Below, one piece after another: positions 7,529 to 14,896 of a stretch of DNA of 64,000 bases; position 1 is the first letter of the stretch; each line of letters opens with the position of its first letter. The DNA is from Paenisporosarcina sp. HGH0030. Lineage in GTDB: Bacteria; Bacillota; Bacilli; Bacillales_A; Planococcaceae. The position numbers were made by a program, and so were the translations under genes. The notes below the pieces were generated by a model. That model saw only the letters and a list, made by a program, of their open reading frames with translations. It did no database searches and was not told where the DNA came from. The DNA lies in contig NZ_KE150423.1 of assembly GCF_000411295.1 (NCBI RefSeq), positions 124,001-188,000 on the forward strand, read 5' to 3'.

Positions 7529-7966
7529 TTAATTAACTTCCAGGATTACTTCTAATTCGATTTCCACATTTCCTTTTAATGCTCGACTGATCATACATGA
7601 GCTTTCGGCTTTCTGTGACAGTTTCCGAGCTAAATCCAAATCCTTTTCGGAACATAAAATAAGATGGGGACGATGAATGATTTTTTTATATGTGATGATT
7701 CCATTGGTAATATCAACGATGCCTTCAGACGTCATCGTCAAACTTTCTTTTTCAATATTGCTTCGTTCGAGCATAGCTGCGAGTGTAATAATGTAGCAGG
7801 TAGCGGCTGCAGCCAATAACATTTCATCGGGATTTGTTCCAATACCTGGTCCTTCCATTTCTGGTGGAATCGAAACTTCGGTATGTAAGTTTGCGGTATC
7901 AATGGTGCCTACGTCATTACGGAGACCGGGCCAATTTGCGGTTAAATGAAATGAATGAAGTGCCAT
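7529..7966 (-). CDS. OsmC/Ohr-family peroxiredoxin
   Basis: A 145-residue OsmC-fold protein. The two redox cysteines are visible: one in AAATCYIITLAAMLER and one in ESSCMISRALKGNVEIELEV. The central block contains PDEMLLAAAATC, characteristic of the family. Known members reduce organic or fatty-acid hydroperoxides through a Cys-Cys pair. The N-terminus (MALHSFHLTANWPGLRNDVG) resembles the SACOL1771 subgroup. I use ATG 7966, which follows a strong AAGGAGG. The longer open frame to 8089 reads into repeat-derived sequence and is not credible. Confidence 0.85.
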   Translation of the reverse strand: MALHSFHLTANWPGLRNDVGTIDTANLHTEVSIPPEMEGPGIGTNPDEMLLAAAATCYIITLAAMLERSNIEKESLTMTSEGIVDITNGIITYKKIIHRPHLILCSEKDLDLARKLSQKAESSCMISRALKGNVEIELEVILEVN

Positions 7967-8062
7967 GATAAACTTCCTCCTTGATGTTGTTTTTTTCAGT
8001 GTAAAGGAATTTAACGAAAATAGCAGGAAACGAATAGTGCAAATGTAAGTTTTCGTTTGCGA

Positions 8063-8250
8063 CGAAGCTAGCGAAGCGATGCAACGCACTTTCGTGTTTC
8101 GAAGCTAGCGAAGCGATGTAGAAACAGAAACAGGAGCAATGTATACTGCGTCGAGTAACCGCAGGCGCACCGGTTTTTCTATTGTCGAGGAGACTGAAGC
8201 CGTGCCCGAAAAGCGCGTCCGCCGCAATGGAAATCAACATTTTCTTGCAT
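8063..8250. repeat. Degenerate dispersed intergenic repeat with a 19-bp direct repeat
   Basis: This non-coding stretch upstream of the OsmC gene contains an exact 19-bp direct repeat at 8063-8081 and 8100-8118 (core GAAGCTAGCGAAGCG). Next comes an inverted, slightly mutated copy of the 22-bp GC-rich motif of the 1.8 kb element, at 8147-8168. Then comes a GC-rich tail resembling the CCGCGGAAAGCG-type tails of the other copies. It is a rearranged member of the same repeat family. Short frames across it are not genes. Confidence 0.6.
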
Positions 8251-8462
8251 CCGATCTTTTTCAATAGTATACAGGTATATTAACTCATATTATTGTTTGG
8301 CTACAGTCTGAACATCTTTCCACATGGAAAGATGTTTTTCTTTATATAGAAGGAAATCGCAATTTTTACAGAGTCTTTATGTGAAAACGTATTTTTAATA
8401 AAAAATAGATGATGTTGGATGTTATCCATAAAATATGGACATAAATGTATATATTACAAATA

Positions 8463-8562
8463 TAACAAGGTGTCGAATCCTGTCACGCAATTGAAAACTT
8501 CTACACACGGCTTTGCAATTGATCTGCAATGCGGGGGTGGTATGCTTGTTTTCGTTAGTGAA
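8463..8562 (+). promoter_or_regulatory. Possible structured leader of the LysM-3D gene
   Basis: The roughly 120 bases before the start contain GTCGAATCCTGTCACGC, two copies of GCAATTG 31 bases apart whose self-complementary CAATTG cores could pair, and GCGGGGGTGG. GAATCCTG and CGGGGG blocks are features of ydaO-type (c-di-AMP) riboswitches, which often precede wall-hydrolase genes. The distal conserved blocks are not recognisable and the leader is short for that class, so this is only a candidate. Confidence 0.25.
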
Positions 8563-8579
8563 AAGGAGGAAATTCATTT

Positions 8580-9353
8580 ATGAAAAAGCAAATCGTTGCA
8601 CTAACTGCAATTGCAGCACTATCAGTAGGGGCGGCAGGGCAAGCATCTGCATCTAGCGTCCATACGGTACAATCAGGAGATACATTGTGGTCTATTTCCC
8701 AGGACAACAATGTTAGCGTACAAGATTTACAAGATTGGAACGACTTAGAGTCTACTCTTATATATCCATCAGAAGAACTTATAGTAGCAGACAAAGTAAA
8801 CAAACATGTTGTTGTAAAAGGTGATTCACTTTTCAAAATCGCTAAAAAGCACAACTTAACAGTTAAGGAATTAAAAACTTGGAATAATATTTCTGGTGAT
8901 TTAATCTTCCCAGGTGACCAGTTAGTATTGGAAGGAACAAAAGTTGCTTCTGCGCATACAACGGCTAAACCTGCTTCTAATAAAGCAAAAGCTCCAGCTC
9001 AATCTCAATCAACTGCTAAAGCATCTGCTCCGGCACCAGCTGCCGTACAAACTTCAGCTTCAGTTAAAGAGATGACAGTAACAGCAACAGCATACACCGC
9101 TTATTGCTCGGGATGTTCTGGTACTACAGCAACGGGTATTGACTTGCGTGCAAATCCGAACCAAAAAGTTATCGCGGTAGATCCATCTGTCATTCCGTTG
9201 GGATCACGTGTATGGGTTGAAGGTTATGGTGAAGCAATCGCCGGCGATACTGGTGGTGCAATTAAAGGTCAAACTATTGATTTGTTCATGGCTAAAGAGC
9301 AAGATGCAGTAAATTGGGGTCGTAAAACAGTCAAAATTAAAATCTTAGATTAA
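8580..9353 (+). CDS. Secreted LysM-3D cell-wall protein (YocH-like)
   Basis: A 257-residue exported protein. A Sec signal peptide covers about 1-25 (cleavage near ASA-S). Two LysM repeats lie at 27-69 and 76-117, followed by a low-complexity Ala/Pro/Ser/Lys linker (120-160) and a C-terminal 3D domain (163-257). The 3D domain shows the three conserved Asp, for example in IAGDTGG and QTIDLF. LysM binds peptidoglycan, and the 3D domain is the catalytic beta-barrel of lytic transglycosylase-like enzymes (MltA/RpfB/YocH type). It likely remodels wall during growth. The start follows AAAGGAGG. The gene stands alone with its own leader and terminator. Confidence 0.92.
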   Translation: MKKQIVALTAIAALSVGAAGQASASSVHTVQSGDTLWSISQDNNVSVQDLQDWNDLESTLIYPSEELIVADKVNKHVVVKGDSLFKIAKKHNLTVKELKTWNNISGDLIFPGDQLVLEGTKVASAHTTAKPASNKAKAPAQSQSTAKASAPAPAAVQTSASVKEMTVTATAYTAYCSGCSGTTATGIDLRANPNQKVIAVDPSVIPLGSRVWVEGYGEAIAGDTGGAIKGQTIDLFMAKEQDAVNWGRKTVKIKILD

Positions 9354-9364
9354 TAGTGTTAGAA

Positions 9365-9392
9365 AAGATGAGTCTTGTACTCATCTTTTTTT
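9365..9392 (+). terminator. Terminator after the LysM-3D gene
   Basis: AAGATGAGT and ACTCATCTT pair around CTTGT and are followed by T residues. Confidence 0.85.
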
Positions 9393-9472
9393 ATGCAATG
9401 ACATGGGACGATAGGATATCGGACATTTCTTCTGAAAACACAACATTGACGTATGAAAAGTAACTTAGAACG

Positions 9473-9507
9473 AAAAAGCCTGGACAGAAAAATGCCCAAG
9501 CTTTTTT
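9473..9507 (-). terminator. Terminator of the iron-uptake operon
   Basis: Read leftwards, AAGCTTGG pairs with CCAGGCTT, with one mismatch, and is followed by TTTTT, just past the last gene of the permease operon. Confidence 0.5.
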
Positions 9508-9512
9508 GGTAT

Positions 9513-10178
9513 TTACAGTGGACAGCTTTTACACGGTTTGCTGGCAATTTCCGTTTGGTAATACAGACAACATGTTTTGCGTGTTGTCCCTTGATGACAT
9601 GCGTAAAAAGAGATGGGATGTTGTTTGACAATCCCGTATTCCTCGGCTGGCAAATCGATTAACCGCTGAAAGGTATCGTGATCTTTGAGTACGGTTTCCA
9701 AAATCCATTTTACATAGGTAAAGATATTTTCGAACAATACGACACGGGAAATGCCTTTTTCTTTTGCAAGCATTTCAACCATCGGAACTAATAAAGAAGC
9801 ATATAGATTTTTTGAAATCCACTGAACGGTTGTATGAAGTGGTTCAGTAGTATTGATTGGAAACGAATAAACTGGCAGCCAACTAGAATTTTTGGAATTA
9901 TCCTCGATGGTAATAAATCGGCATTCGTTTGCCTTAACAACAACCCCATATTTAATTCGGGCATAAATCATGAGAGCTGCCATATAACCGATTCGTTTTG
10001 CTGTCATCGAAGCGGCATGCCCTCTTGAAGGACTTCCATACTCACTCATTAAACGTGAAAAAAGGTGCTCACGGACTTGTGGATCAAATAATTGATCAAA
10101 GGTCAGTGTGTACAATGCGTCTTCGTCCATATGCCATCGGAAACTGGATGCCAGGTCTTTCGTTATGAGGCTCTTCAT
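9513..10178 (-). CDS. FhuF-like ferric siderophore reductase, [2Fe-2S] type
   Basis: A 221-residue protein ending in a Cys-Cys-x11-Cys-x2-Cys cluster (Cys203, 204, 216, 219), the hallmark that binds a [2Fe-2S] centre in FhuF-type ferric-siderophore reductases. The N-terminal region matches the IucA/IucC-C-terminal/FhuF-like fold loosely. It overlaps the stop of the upstream permease by one base (TAATG), so it is translationally coupled to the transporter. This context supports reductive release of iron from an imported siderophore in the cytoplasm. Family assignment rests mainly on the cysteine pattern and operon. Confidence 0.8.
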   Translation of the reverse strand: MKSLITKDLASSFRWHMDEDALYTLTFDQLFDPQVREHLFSRLMSEYGSPSRGHAASMTAKRIGYMAALMIYARIKYGVVVKANECRFITIEDNSKNSSWLPVYSFPINTTEPLHTTVQWISKNLYASLLVPMVEMLAKEKGISRVVLFENIFTYVKWILETVLKDHDTFQRLIDLPAEEYGIVKQHPISFYACHQGTTRKTCCLYYQTEIASKPCKSCPL

Positions 10179-11215
10179 TATGAGCTACCTTTTTTCCGTT
10201 GGGTCATTAATAAGAAAATGAAATACGGTGCACCTACAGCTGCAGTCCAAACACCTGCGGGCACTTCAATTGGGGCAAATGCAACACGTGCAATCCAGTC
10301 TGCAATGAGGACAAGCAATGCGCCAACACCTGCTGAAAATAACACCATCGATTGAAATTTAGGTCCCACGATTCTTCTGGCAATATGGGGAGCAAGCAAT
10401 CCAACAAATCCGATTCCTCCAGCAAACGCAACTGCCACACCGGTCAATCCGGTACTTATCAGTAACAAAACAACTCGATTTCGTTGAACCTTTGAACCTA
10501 CCCCCGTTGCAATATCATCGCCAAGTTCCAAAATATTCATTTGTCGACGAAGCAAAAGAGAAATAATAATCAACAATAGAGCCCAGGGCATTATTACTGA
10601 AACTTGAGACCAGTTGGCTCCATAAATACTACCTGTCGTCCAGATTGTCGCCTGGTTTGCTCGATAAATAGGACCCATCAAAATCCAGATGGTTGTCCCA
10701 GCTTGCATAAAAGCAGCAACGGCAATCCCGATCAAAAGAAGTCGGAACGGCGCGATGCCGTTTTTCCATGATAGTGCAAAGACAATCAATGCAGTCAGCG
10801 TAGCACCTAAAAAGGCGAACAATGGTAACCACTGAATGCTGACGGTGAGGGCATTATTTTCATCTGAAAATAGAGTTAGAAATAAAACTACAGCGAATGA
10901 AGCTCCGGCTGTTACTCCTATTAAATCAGGAGATGCCAGTGGGTTTTTCGTGATGCCCTGCAGGATTGCTCCAGATACTGCCAGTGCCATACCTACAAAA
11001 AGGGCCATCATAATACGAGGTAATCTAAAATCTATCAATATGATACGGTCGAACTCTTCCCCGTAACCAAATAAAGCAGCAAGTACTTTGCTCGGAGATA
11101 GTGGGAATTCCCCAGACCCCGCAGAAAGCAGCATTACCGTAATAACTGCAGCAAACACAAGGATAGTGGCGATCACAGGATGGCGTGTAAAATCTATTCG
11201 TTTGAAAATTTTCAT
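10178..11215 (-). CDS. Iron-siderophore ABC transporter permease (FecCD family), second
   Basis: A 345-residue FecCD-type permease with about nine to ten hydrophobic segments. Family landmarks are GxxLAVSGAILQGITKNPLASPDLIGVTAGAS near 80-110 and GGIGFVGLLAPHIARRIVG near 265-285; the latter contacts the ATPase. Three bases separate its ATG from the stop of the preceding permease gene, so the two would form a heterodimer. It resembles YfhA of the Bacillus YfiYZ-YfhA hydroxamate system by layout. No ATP-binding gene is present in the cluster, so a shared ATPase encoded elsewhere (YusV-like) is likely. Confidence 0.9.
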   Translation of the reverse strand: MKIFKRIDFTRHPVIATILVFAAVITVMLLSAGSGEFPLSPSKVLAALFGYGEEFDRIILIDFRLPRIMMALFVGMALAVSGAILQGITKNPLASPDLIGVTAGASFAVVLFLTLFSDENNALTVSIQWLPLFAFLGATLTALIVFALSWKNGIAPFRLLLIGIAVAAFMQAGTTIWILMGPIYRANQATIWTTGSIYGANWSQVSVIMPWALLLIIISLLLRRQMNILELGDDIATGVGSKVQRNRVVLLLISTGLTGVAVAFAGGIGFVGLLAPHIARRIVGPKFQSMVLFSAGVGALLVLIADWIARVAFAPIEVPAGVWTAAVGAPYFIFLLMTQRKKGSS

Positions 11216-11218
11216 TTG

Positions 11219-12217
11219 TTAAATCCCCAGCTTTCTGCGAGCCACAAAAATAAAGAACGGCACACCAATTAGAGCCGTCATGACACCAACTGGTAGTTCC
11301 TGAGGCATGAGTACATAGCGACTTCCTATATCCGCCAACAATAGAAGGATGGCTCCCCCTATGGCTGAATAAGGAAGAATCCAGCGATGGTCAAGTCCGA
11401 CTAGAGAGCGGATTAAATGGGGAATAATAATGCCGACAAAGCCAATAGGGCCAGCGACAGCAACGGAGCACCCTGCTAAAACCACAGCACAAGCACCAAA
11501 GAAAAATTTAATCCAAATTGTCCGTTGACCAAGCCCGACTGCCACATCGTCTCCAATACTCAACACATTAAGTTCTTTAGCACGCAAGAAAGTTGCTGCC
11601 AAAGCGATAGCCATATAGGGCAATGCAGTGATTAGTAATTCGATTGGTCGATTTGCCACCGAACCGGCAAGCCAAAATAATACTTGATCAAGTGCAGTCT
11701 CATTTAATACCAATAGTCCTTGTGTAAAGGAAGCAAATAAAGCGGTAATGGCGGAGCCCGCTAATGTCAATTTAAGCGGTGTCAGTCCCTCACGACCTGC
11801 GCTACTCAAAACGAACACGAGAATAAAAGCAAAACTTGCTCCGGCAAAACTTAGCCACATATAGGACTGCAGACTTTGCACGGAGAAAAACACAACGCCC
11901 ACAACTACAAAGAAACTTGCACCTGCATTCACACCAAGAATACTCGGTGAGGATAGTGGGTTTCGTGTGATTGATTGCATGATGGCACCAGAAACACCAA
12001 GACATGCACCGACGAATGCGGCGATTAAAGAACGGGGAAATCGTACATCTTTGATAATAAGATGTTCATTTGAACCATTTGGATTGAAAAAAGAAAGGTA
12101 TGCATCCCGCCAGGTCGTATCGGTGTAGCCGTAAACCAGACTGGCGCTCATGAGAAAAAGAATGGCAAACACGCCAATTGCAATTCCCCATCCGCGTTTA
12201 CTATTTGTATGTATCAT
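11219..12217 (-). CDS. Iron-siderophore ABC transporter permease (FecCD family), first
   Basis: A 332-residue FecCD permease and the first gene of the leftward operon. The conserved GACLGVSGAIMQSITRNPLSSPSILGVNAGASF and GPIGFVGIIIPHLIRSLVGLDH segments are both intact. It pairs with the downstream permease to make the membrane channel for a ferric siderophore. It is divergently transcribed from the binding lipoprotein gene across a 116-bp region with a Fur-like site, so both sides are probably derepressed under iron limitation. It resembles YfiZ by position; the siderophore is not identifiable. Confidence 0.9.
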   Translation of the reverse strand: MIHTNSKRGWGIAIGVFAILFLMSASLVYGYTDTTWRDAYLSFFNPNGSNEHLIIKDVRFPRSLIAAFVGACLGVSGAIMQSITRNPLSSPSILGVNAGASFFVVVGVVFFSVQSLQSYMWLSFAGASFAFILVFVLSSAGREGLTPLKLTLAGSAITALFASFTQGLLVLNETALDQVLFWLAGSVANRPIELLITALPYMAIALAATFLRAKELNVLSIGDDVAVGLGQRTIWIKFFFGACAVVLAGCSVAVAGPIGFVGIIIPHLIRSLVGLDHRWILPYSAIGGAILLLLADIGSRYVLMPQELPVGVMTALIGVPFFIFVARRKLGI

Positions 12218-12251
12218 AAAAGACCCCTGAAATTTTTATTTAAAACACTGG

Positions 12252-12280
12252 TTGACAAATAAAATCGTAGCATATAAAGT
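12252..12280 (+). promoter_or_regulatory. Sigma-A promoter of the siderophore-binding protein gene
   Basis: A perfect TTGACA (12252-12257) is followed after 17 bp by TAAAGT (12275-12280). The Fur-like box lies just downstream, over the expected transcription start. Confidence 0.6.
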
Positions 12281-12284
12281 ACTA

Positions 12285-12307
12285 GTTGTAAATGATTTTC
12301 ATTCTCA
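12285..12307. promoter_or_regulatory. Fur-box-like operator
   Basis: The sequence around AAATGATTTTCATTCTCA resembles the Fur consensus (TGATAATnATTATCA type). It lies between divergent iron-uptake genes, overlapping the start region of the binding-protein promoter. Iron control is an inference supported by gene content. Confidence 0.6.
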
Positions 12308-12333
12308 ATTGAATGATAAAAGGAGAAAGAAAC

Positions 12334-13287
12334 ATGAAAAAATTAGGTCTTTTATTAATGGCTTTCATGCTAGTCACTTTAGCTGCATGTGGCAAAACAG
12401 ATGAAAAAACACCAACTAGTGGTGAAGACAAAGATAAAGTAAAAGAAGAAAGCTACACTGTGACTCATGCAATGGGTGAAACAACAATTAAAGGCGAACC
12501 GAAACGTATTGTTGTTTTAACTAACGAAGGTGTGGAAGCTTTACTTGCAATGGGTGTCACACCTGTAGGAGCTGTCGAAGCGTACACTGGAGATACTTGG
12601 TATGAACACACAGCTGAACAATTAAAAGACACGAAGCCAGTAGGTAAAGAGTCTGAACCTTCTCTTGAAGCGATTGCAGCACTTAAACCGGATTTGATTA
12701 TCGGTAATAAAATGCGCCATGAAAAAGTATACGAGCAGTTAAGCAAAATTGCGCCAACTGTTTATTCGGAAACGTTGCGTGGCGACTGGCAGGAAAATTT
12801 CGAACTGTACTCAAAAGCAATCAATAAAGAAGAAGTAGGCCAAGAAAAATTGGACGCTTATAATAACCGGATTGAAGACATGAAAGCGTCTTTAGGCGAT
12901 AAAACACAACAAGAAGTATCAATGGTTCGTTTTATGGCTGGCGATGTGCGTATTTACCATAAAGATACTTTCTCGGGTGTCATTTTGGAACAGCTTGGAT
13001 TTGCACGTCCTGCTGAGCAAGATGTTGCTGATTTCGCTGAAAAGGGCGTAACAAAAGAGCGAATCCCTGCAATGGATGGAGATATCTTGTTCTATTTTAC
13101 GTATGAAACTGGTGACAAAGAAGCAACAAAATTAGAAGAAGAATGGATTAATGATCCATTGTTCCAAAACCTTGAAGTTGCGAAAGCAAATAAAGTATTC
13201 AAAGTGGACGATACAATTTGGAATACAGCTGGTGGTTACATAGCTGCCCAGTTGATGTTGGATGATTTGGAGAAACATTTCGAATAA
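12334..13287 (+). CDS. Iron-siderophore ABC transporter substrate-binding lipoprotein
   Basis: A 317-residue periplasmic-binding (FhuD/BtuF-class) lipoprotein. The signal peptide ends in the lipobox LAAC, giving an N-terminal lipid-anchored Cys, followed by a charged Lys/Glu linker. The fold is recognised from GEPKRIVVLTNEGVEALLAMGVTPVGAVE and SLEAIAALKPDLIIG. The start is placed at 12334 after AAGGAG; an earlier ATG at 12313 lacks a site. It is divergent from two FecCD permeases behind a Fur-like box. It resembles YfiY-type hydroxamate/citrate siderophore receptors. Ligand specificity is unknown. Confidence 0.9.
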   Translation: MKKLGLLLMAFMLVTLAACGKTDEKTPTSGEDKDKVKEESYTVTHAMGETTIKGEPKRIVVLTNEGVEALLAMGVTPVGAVEAYTGDTWYEHTAEQLKDTKPVGKESEPSLEAIAALKPDLIIGNKMRHEKVYEQLSKIAPTVYSETLRGDWQENFELYSKAINKEEVGQEKLDAYNNRIEDMKASLGDKTQQEVSMVRFMAGDVRIYHKDTFSGVILEQLGFARPAEQDVADFAEKGVTKERIPAMDGDILFYFTYETGDKEATKLEEEWINDPLFQNLEVAKANKVFKVDDTIWNTAGGYIAAQLMLDDLEKHFE

Positions 13288-13297
13288 GAAGGATAAC

Positions 13298-13340
13298 ACT
13301 GCCCTATGAACAAGATCGAATTGTTCAAGGGCAGTTTTTT
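13298..13340 (+). terminator. Terminator after the siderophore-binding protein gene
   Basis: ACTGCCC and GGGCAGT enclose a second TGAACAA/TTGTTCA stem and are followed by TTTTTT. Confidence 0.85.
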
Positions 13341-13367
13341 GTGCTTTTTTACAGCTATAAGTTTAAA

Positions 13368-13690
13368 ATGGAAGCTCCCACCCAAGATATTGCATCGGCG
13401 ATGTTATCAATAAAGTGACTGAATATAAAAATCACAAAAATGTTATCGGTTATACGTTCCGTTTTTTCTTTACAGAAATGGTGAAAAATAAGAATATACG
13501 ATTGCTGGAGGTGGATGGGGTCCATCCTGATAAAGAATCCATTCGCTCAGGGACAAATCCAATAACAGCGGAATTCTACGCAATTACTGCTGGAACAAAC
13601 AATCCAAATACCCAAGACTTCATTGATTGGATTCTTTCGGATGAAGGACAAGAGTTGGTAGAAAAAACGGGATACGTACCCATCAAATGA
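13368..13690 (+). pseudogene. C-terminal fragment of a PstS-like phosphate-binding protein
   Basis: About 105 residues resemble the C-terminus of phosphate ABC transporter binding proteins: MEAPTQDIAS, then GDVINKVTEYKNHKNVIGYTFRFF, then IRLLEVDGVHPDKESIRSGTNPITAEFYAIT and WILSDEGQELVEKTGYVP. The first segment and the rest are in different frames around 13390-13400, consistent with loss of a few bases. The N-terminal two thirds, the signal peptide and any pstCAB genes are missing. A GTG at 13415 has no ribosome binding site. It is a gene relic. Confidence 0.75.
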
Positions 13691-13738
13691 TAATCGGTCC
13701 GCCGTTTGTAGACTAAACTGTGGTTTATCTAAAAGAAC

Positions 13739-13783
13739 ATGCACTTTGACAATTCTGAATTGTCGGAGTGCATGTCTTTTTTT
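13739..13783 (+). terminator. Terminator after the pstS relic
   Basis: ATGCACT...AGTGCAT outer and GACAATTC/GAATTGTC inner stems are followed by TTTTTTT. It survives although the gene has decayed. Confidence 0.85.
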
Positions 13784-13818
13784 ATGATAAAATAAATCAA
13801 AAGAAAGGGTGATGACTC

Positions 13819-14031
13819 ATGGCAAATGGTCAAAATCGTGCAGATGTAAAACCTGGGTTAGAAGTGAACGTTATTTTAAAAGAAGATCAACGTACAGGAG
13901 TGAAAACAAAAGGGATTGTGAAGAATTTGCTAACCAATTCTGCCCATCATCCTCATGGCATTAAAGTCCGTTTAGAAGATGGTCAAGTTGGTAGAGTATG
14001 CGATATTTTATCTTCAGATAAATTAGTATGA
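13819..14031 (+). CDS. ywbE: YwbE-family small protein
   Basis: A 70-residue basic protein that matches the YwbE family along its full length: RADVKPGLEVNVILKEDQRTG, then GIVKNLLTNSAHHPHGIKVRLEDGQVGRV. Members are widespread single-domain proteins with a KOW/SH3-like beta-barrel pattern; their function has not been established to my knowledge. The start follows AAAGGGTGA. The stop overlaps the ATG of the next, degenerate frame. Confidence 0.9.
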   Translation: MANGQNRADVKPGLEVNVILKEDQRTGVKTKGIVKNLLTNSAHHPHGIKVRLEDGQVGRVCDILSSDKLV

Positions 14032-14254
14032 AATTTTATGTAGCATCCAGTTTTCAAAACAAGGAGATTGTAAGGGCAGTGAGCGGAAAACTCACGATGC
14101 TGGGGTTGCTTTAGACTATATCGATGAAGAATTGCATAAAATTGTAAGCTCACGTGTTAATGCTAAAGGGTATCGAGTAGACAAAGAAAAAGATGCAATT
14201 TTAACCACTCACTATTCAGGTGTGAAAATAGTGGGCACTGCTAAAAGAAGGTAG
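14028..14254 (+). pseudogene. Fused remnants of two short coding sequences
   Basis: From ATG 14028 the frame reads KFYVASSFQNKEIVRAVSGKL, like the start of nucleoside deoxyribosyltransferase-like Bacillus proteins, then stops at 14114. A second frame from about 14093 reads HDAGVALDYIDEELHKIVSSRV and continues for 54 codons to a stop at 14254; I do not recognise it. No start precedes the second part. The simplest reading is a deletion that joined the 5' end of one gene to the 3' end of another, out of frame. The identity of both halves is tentative. Confidence 0.5.
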
Positions 14255-14287
14255 GGAAAAATTATTTACATTCCATCATATTTTGAA

Positions 14288-14884
14288 ATGATTGATCGAC
14301 AAGAAATCAATGAAGTAATAGAGACCTATGGATTTGCGACACTTACCTCAATTCATGAAGGTTCATTGACGGCTTCACAACTGCCGCTGTTATTGAGTGA
14401 GGATAAAACGGAGCTCATTGGGCACTTTGCAGTAGGAAATAAACAATGGGCAGATATTGAGAATCAACAAGTATTGGTTTTGTTCCAGGGCCCACATTGT
14501 TATATTTCACCATCATGGTATGAGACGCAAAATACAGTCCCGACATGGAATTATGTAACGGTTGAGATTACAGGAAAAGTGAAACTCCTAAAAGAAGGCG
14601 ATTCGCGATTATGGCAATCTATGGTTGCTTTAACAGAAAAGTACGAGGAGCCTACTAGCACATACAATTTAATGGGTGTGGACCCCTCCTATATTTCTTC
14701 TTTATCGAAAGGAGTAATGGGTTTTACGATTTCTATCGATAATATCAAAGGGAAAGCAAAACTAAGTCAAAATCATCCAACAGCTCGTGTGGAGCGCGTA
14801 GTTGAAGCGCTTCGGGAAACAAATAAGTCTGATGAAAAAGCCATTGCAAAATGGATGGAGAAAAAAATGAGTGTGGATAAATAA
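14288..14884 (+). CDS. PaiB-like FMN-binding negative transcriptional regulator
   Basis: A 198-residue flavin-split-barrel protein with YGFATLTSIHEGSLTASQLPLLL near the N-terminus, HCYISPSWYETQNTVPTWNYVTVEITGK in the middle and GFTISIDNIKGKAKLSQN near the end. All are typical of the PaiB/FMN-binding negative regulator family. In-frame sequence upstream encodes IYIPSYFE, which relatives have as MYIPSYFE, but the codon at the expected start is ATT (14264). No ATG is available before 14288. Translation may begin at that ATT or at 14288 with loss of the conserved N-terminus. Bacillus PaiB acts with PaiA, a GNAT, and here a GNAT gene follows directly. Confidence 0.8.
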   Translation: MIDRQEINEVIETYGFATLTSIHEGSLTASQLPLLLSEDKTELIGHFAVGNKQWADIENQQVLVLFQGPHCYISPSWYETQNTVPTWNYVTVEITGKVKLLKEGDSRLWQSMVALTEKYEEPTSTYNLMGVDPSYISSLSKGVMGFTISIDNIKGKAKLSQNHPTARVERVVEALRETNKSDEKAIAKWMEKKMSVDK

Positions 14885-14896
14885 AGGGGAAACCAA

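Noticed and set aside
7967-8264. Longer N-terminal extension of the OsmC gene and a second frame upstream
   Set aside because: Both read through repeat-derived sequence; the strong AAGGAGG lies directly before ATG 7966.
13415-13690. Independent small gene starting at GTG 13415
   Set aside because: It has no ribosome binding site and the upstream frames continue the same PstS-like protein, so it is a fragment.
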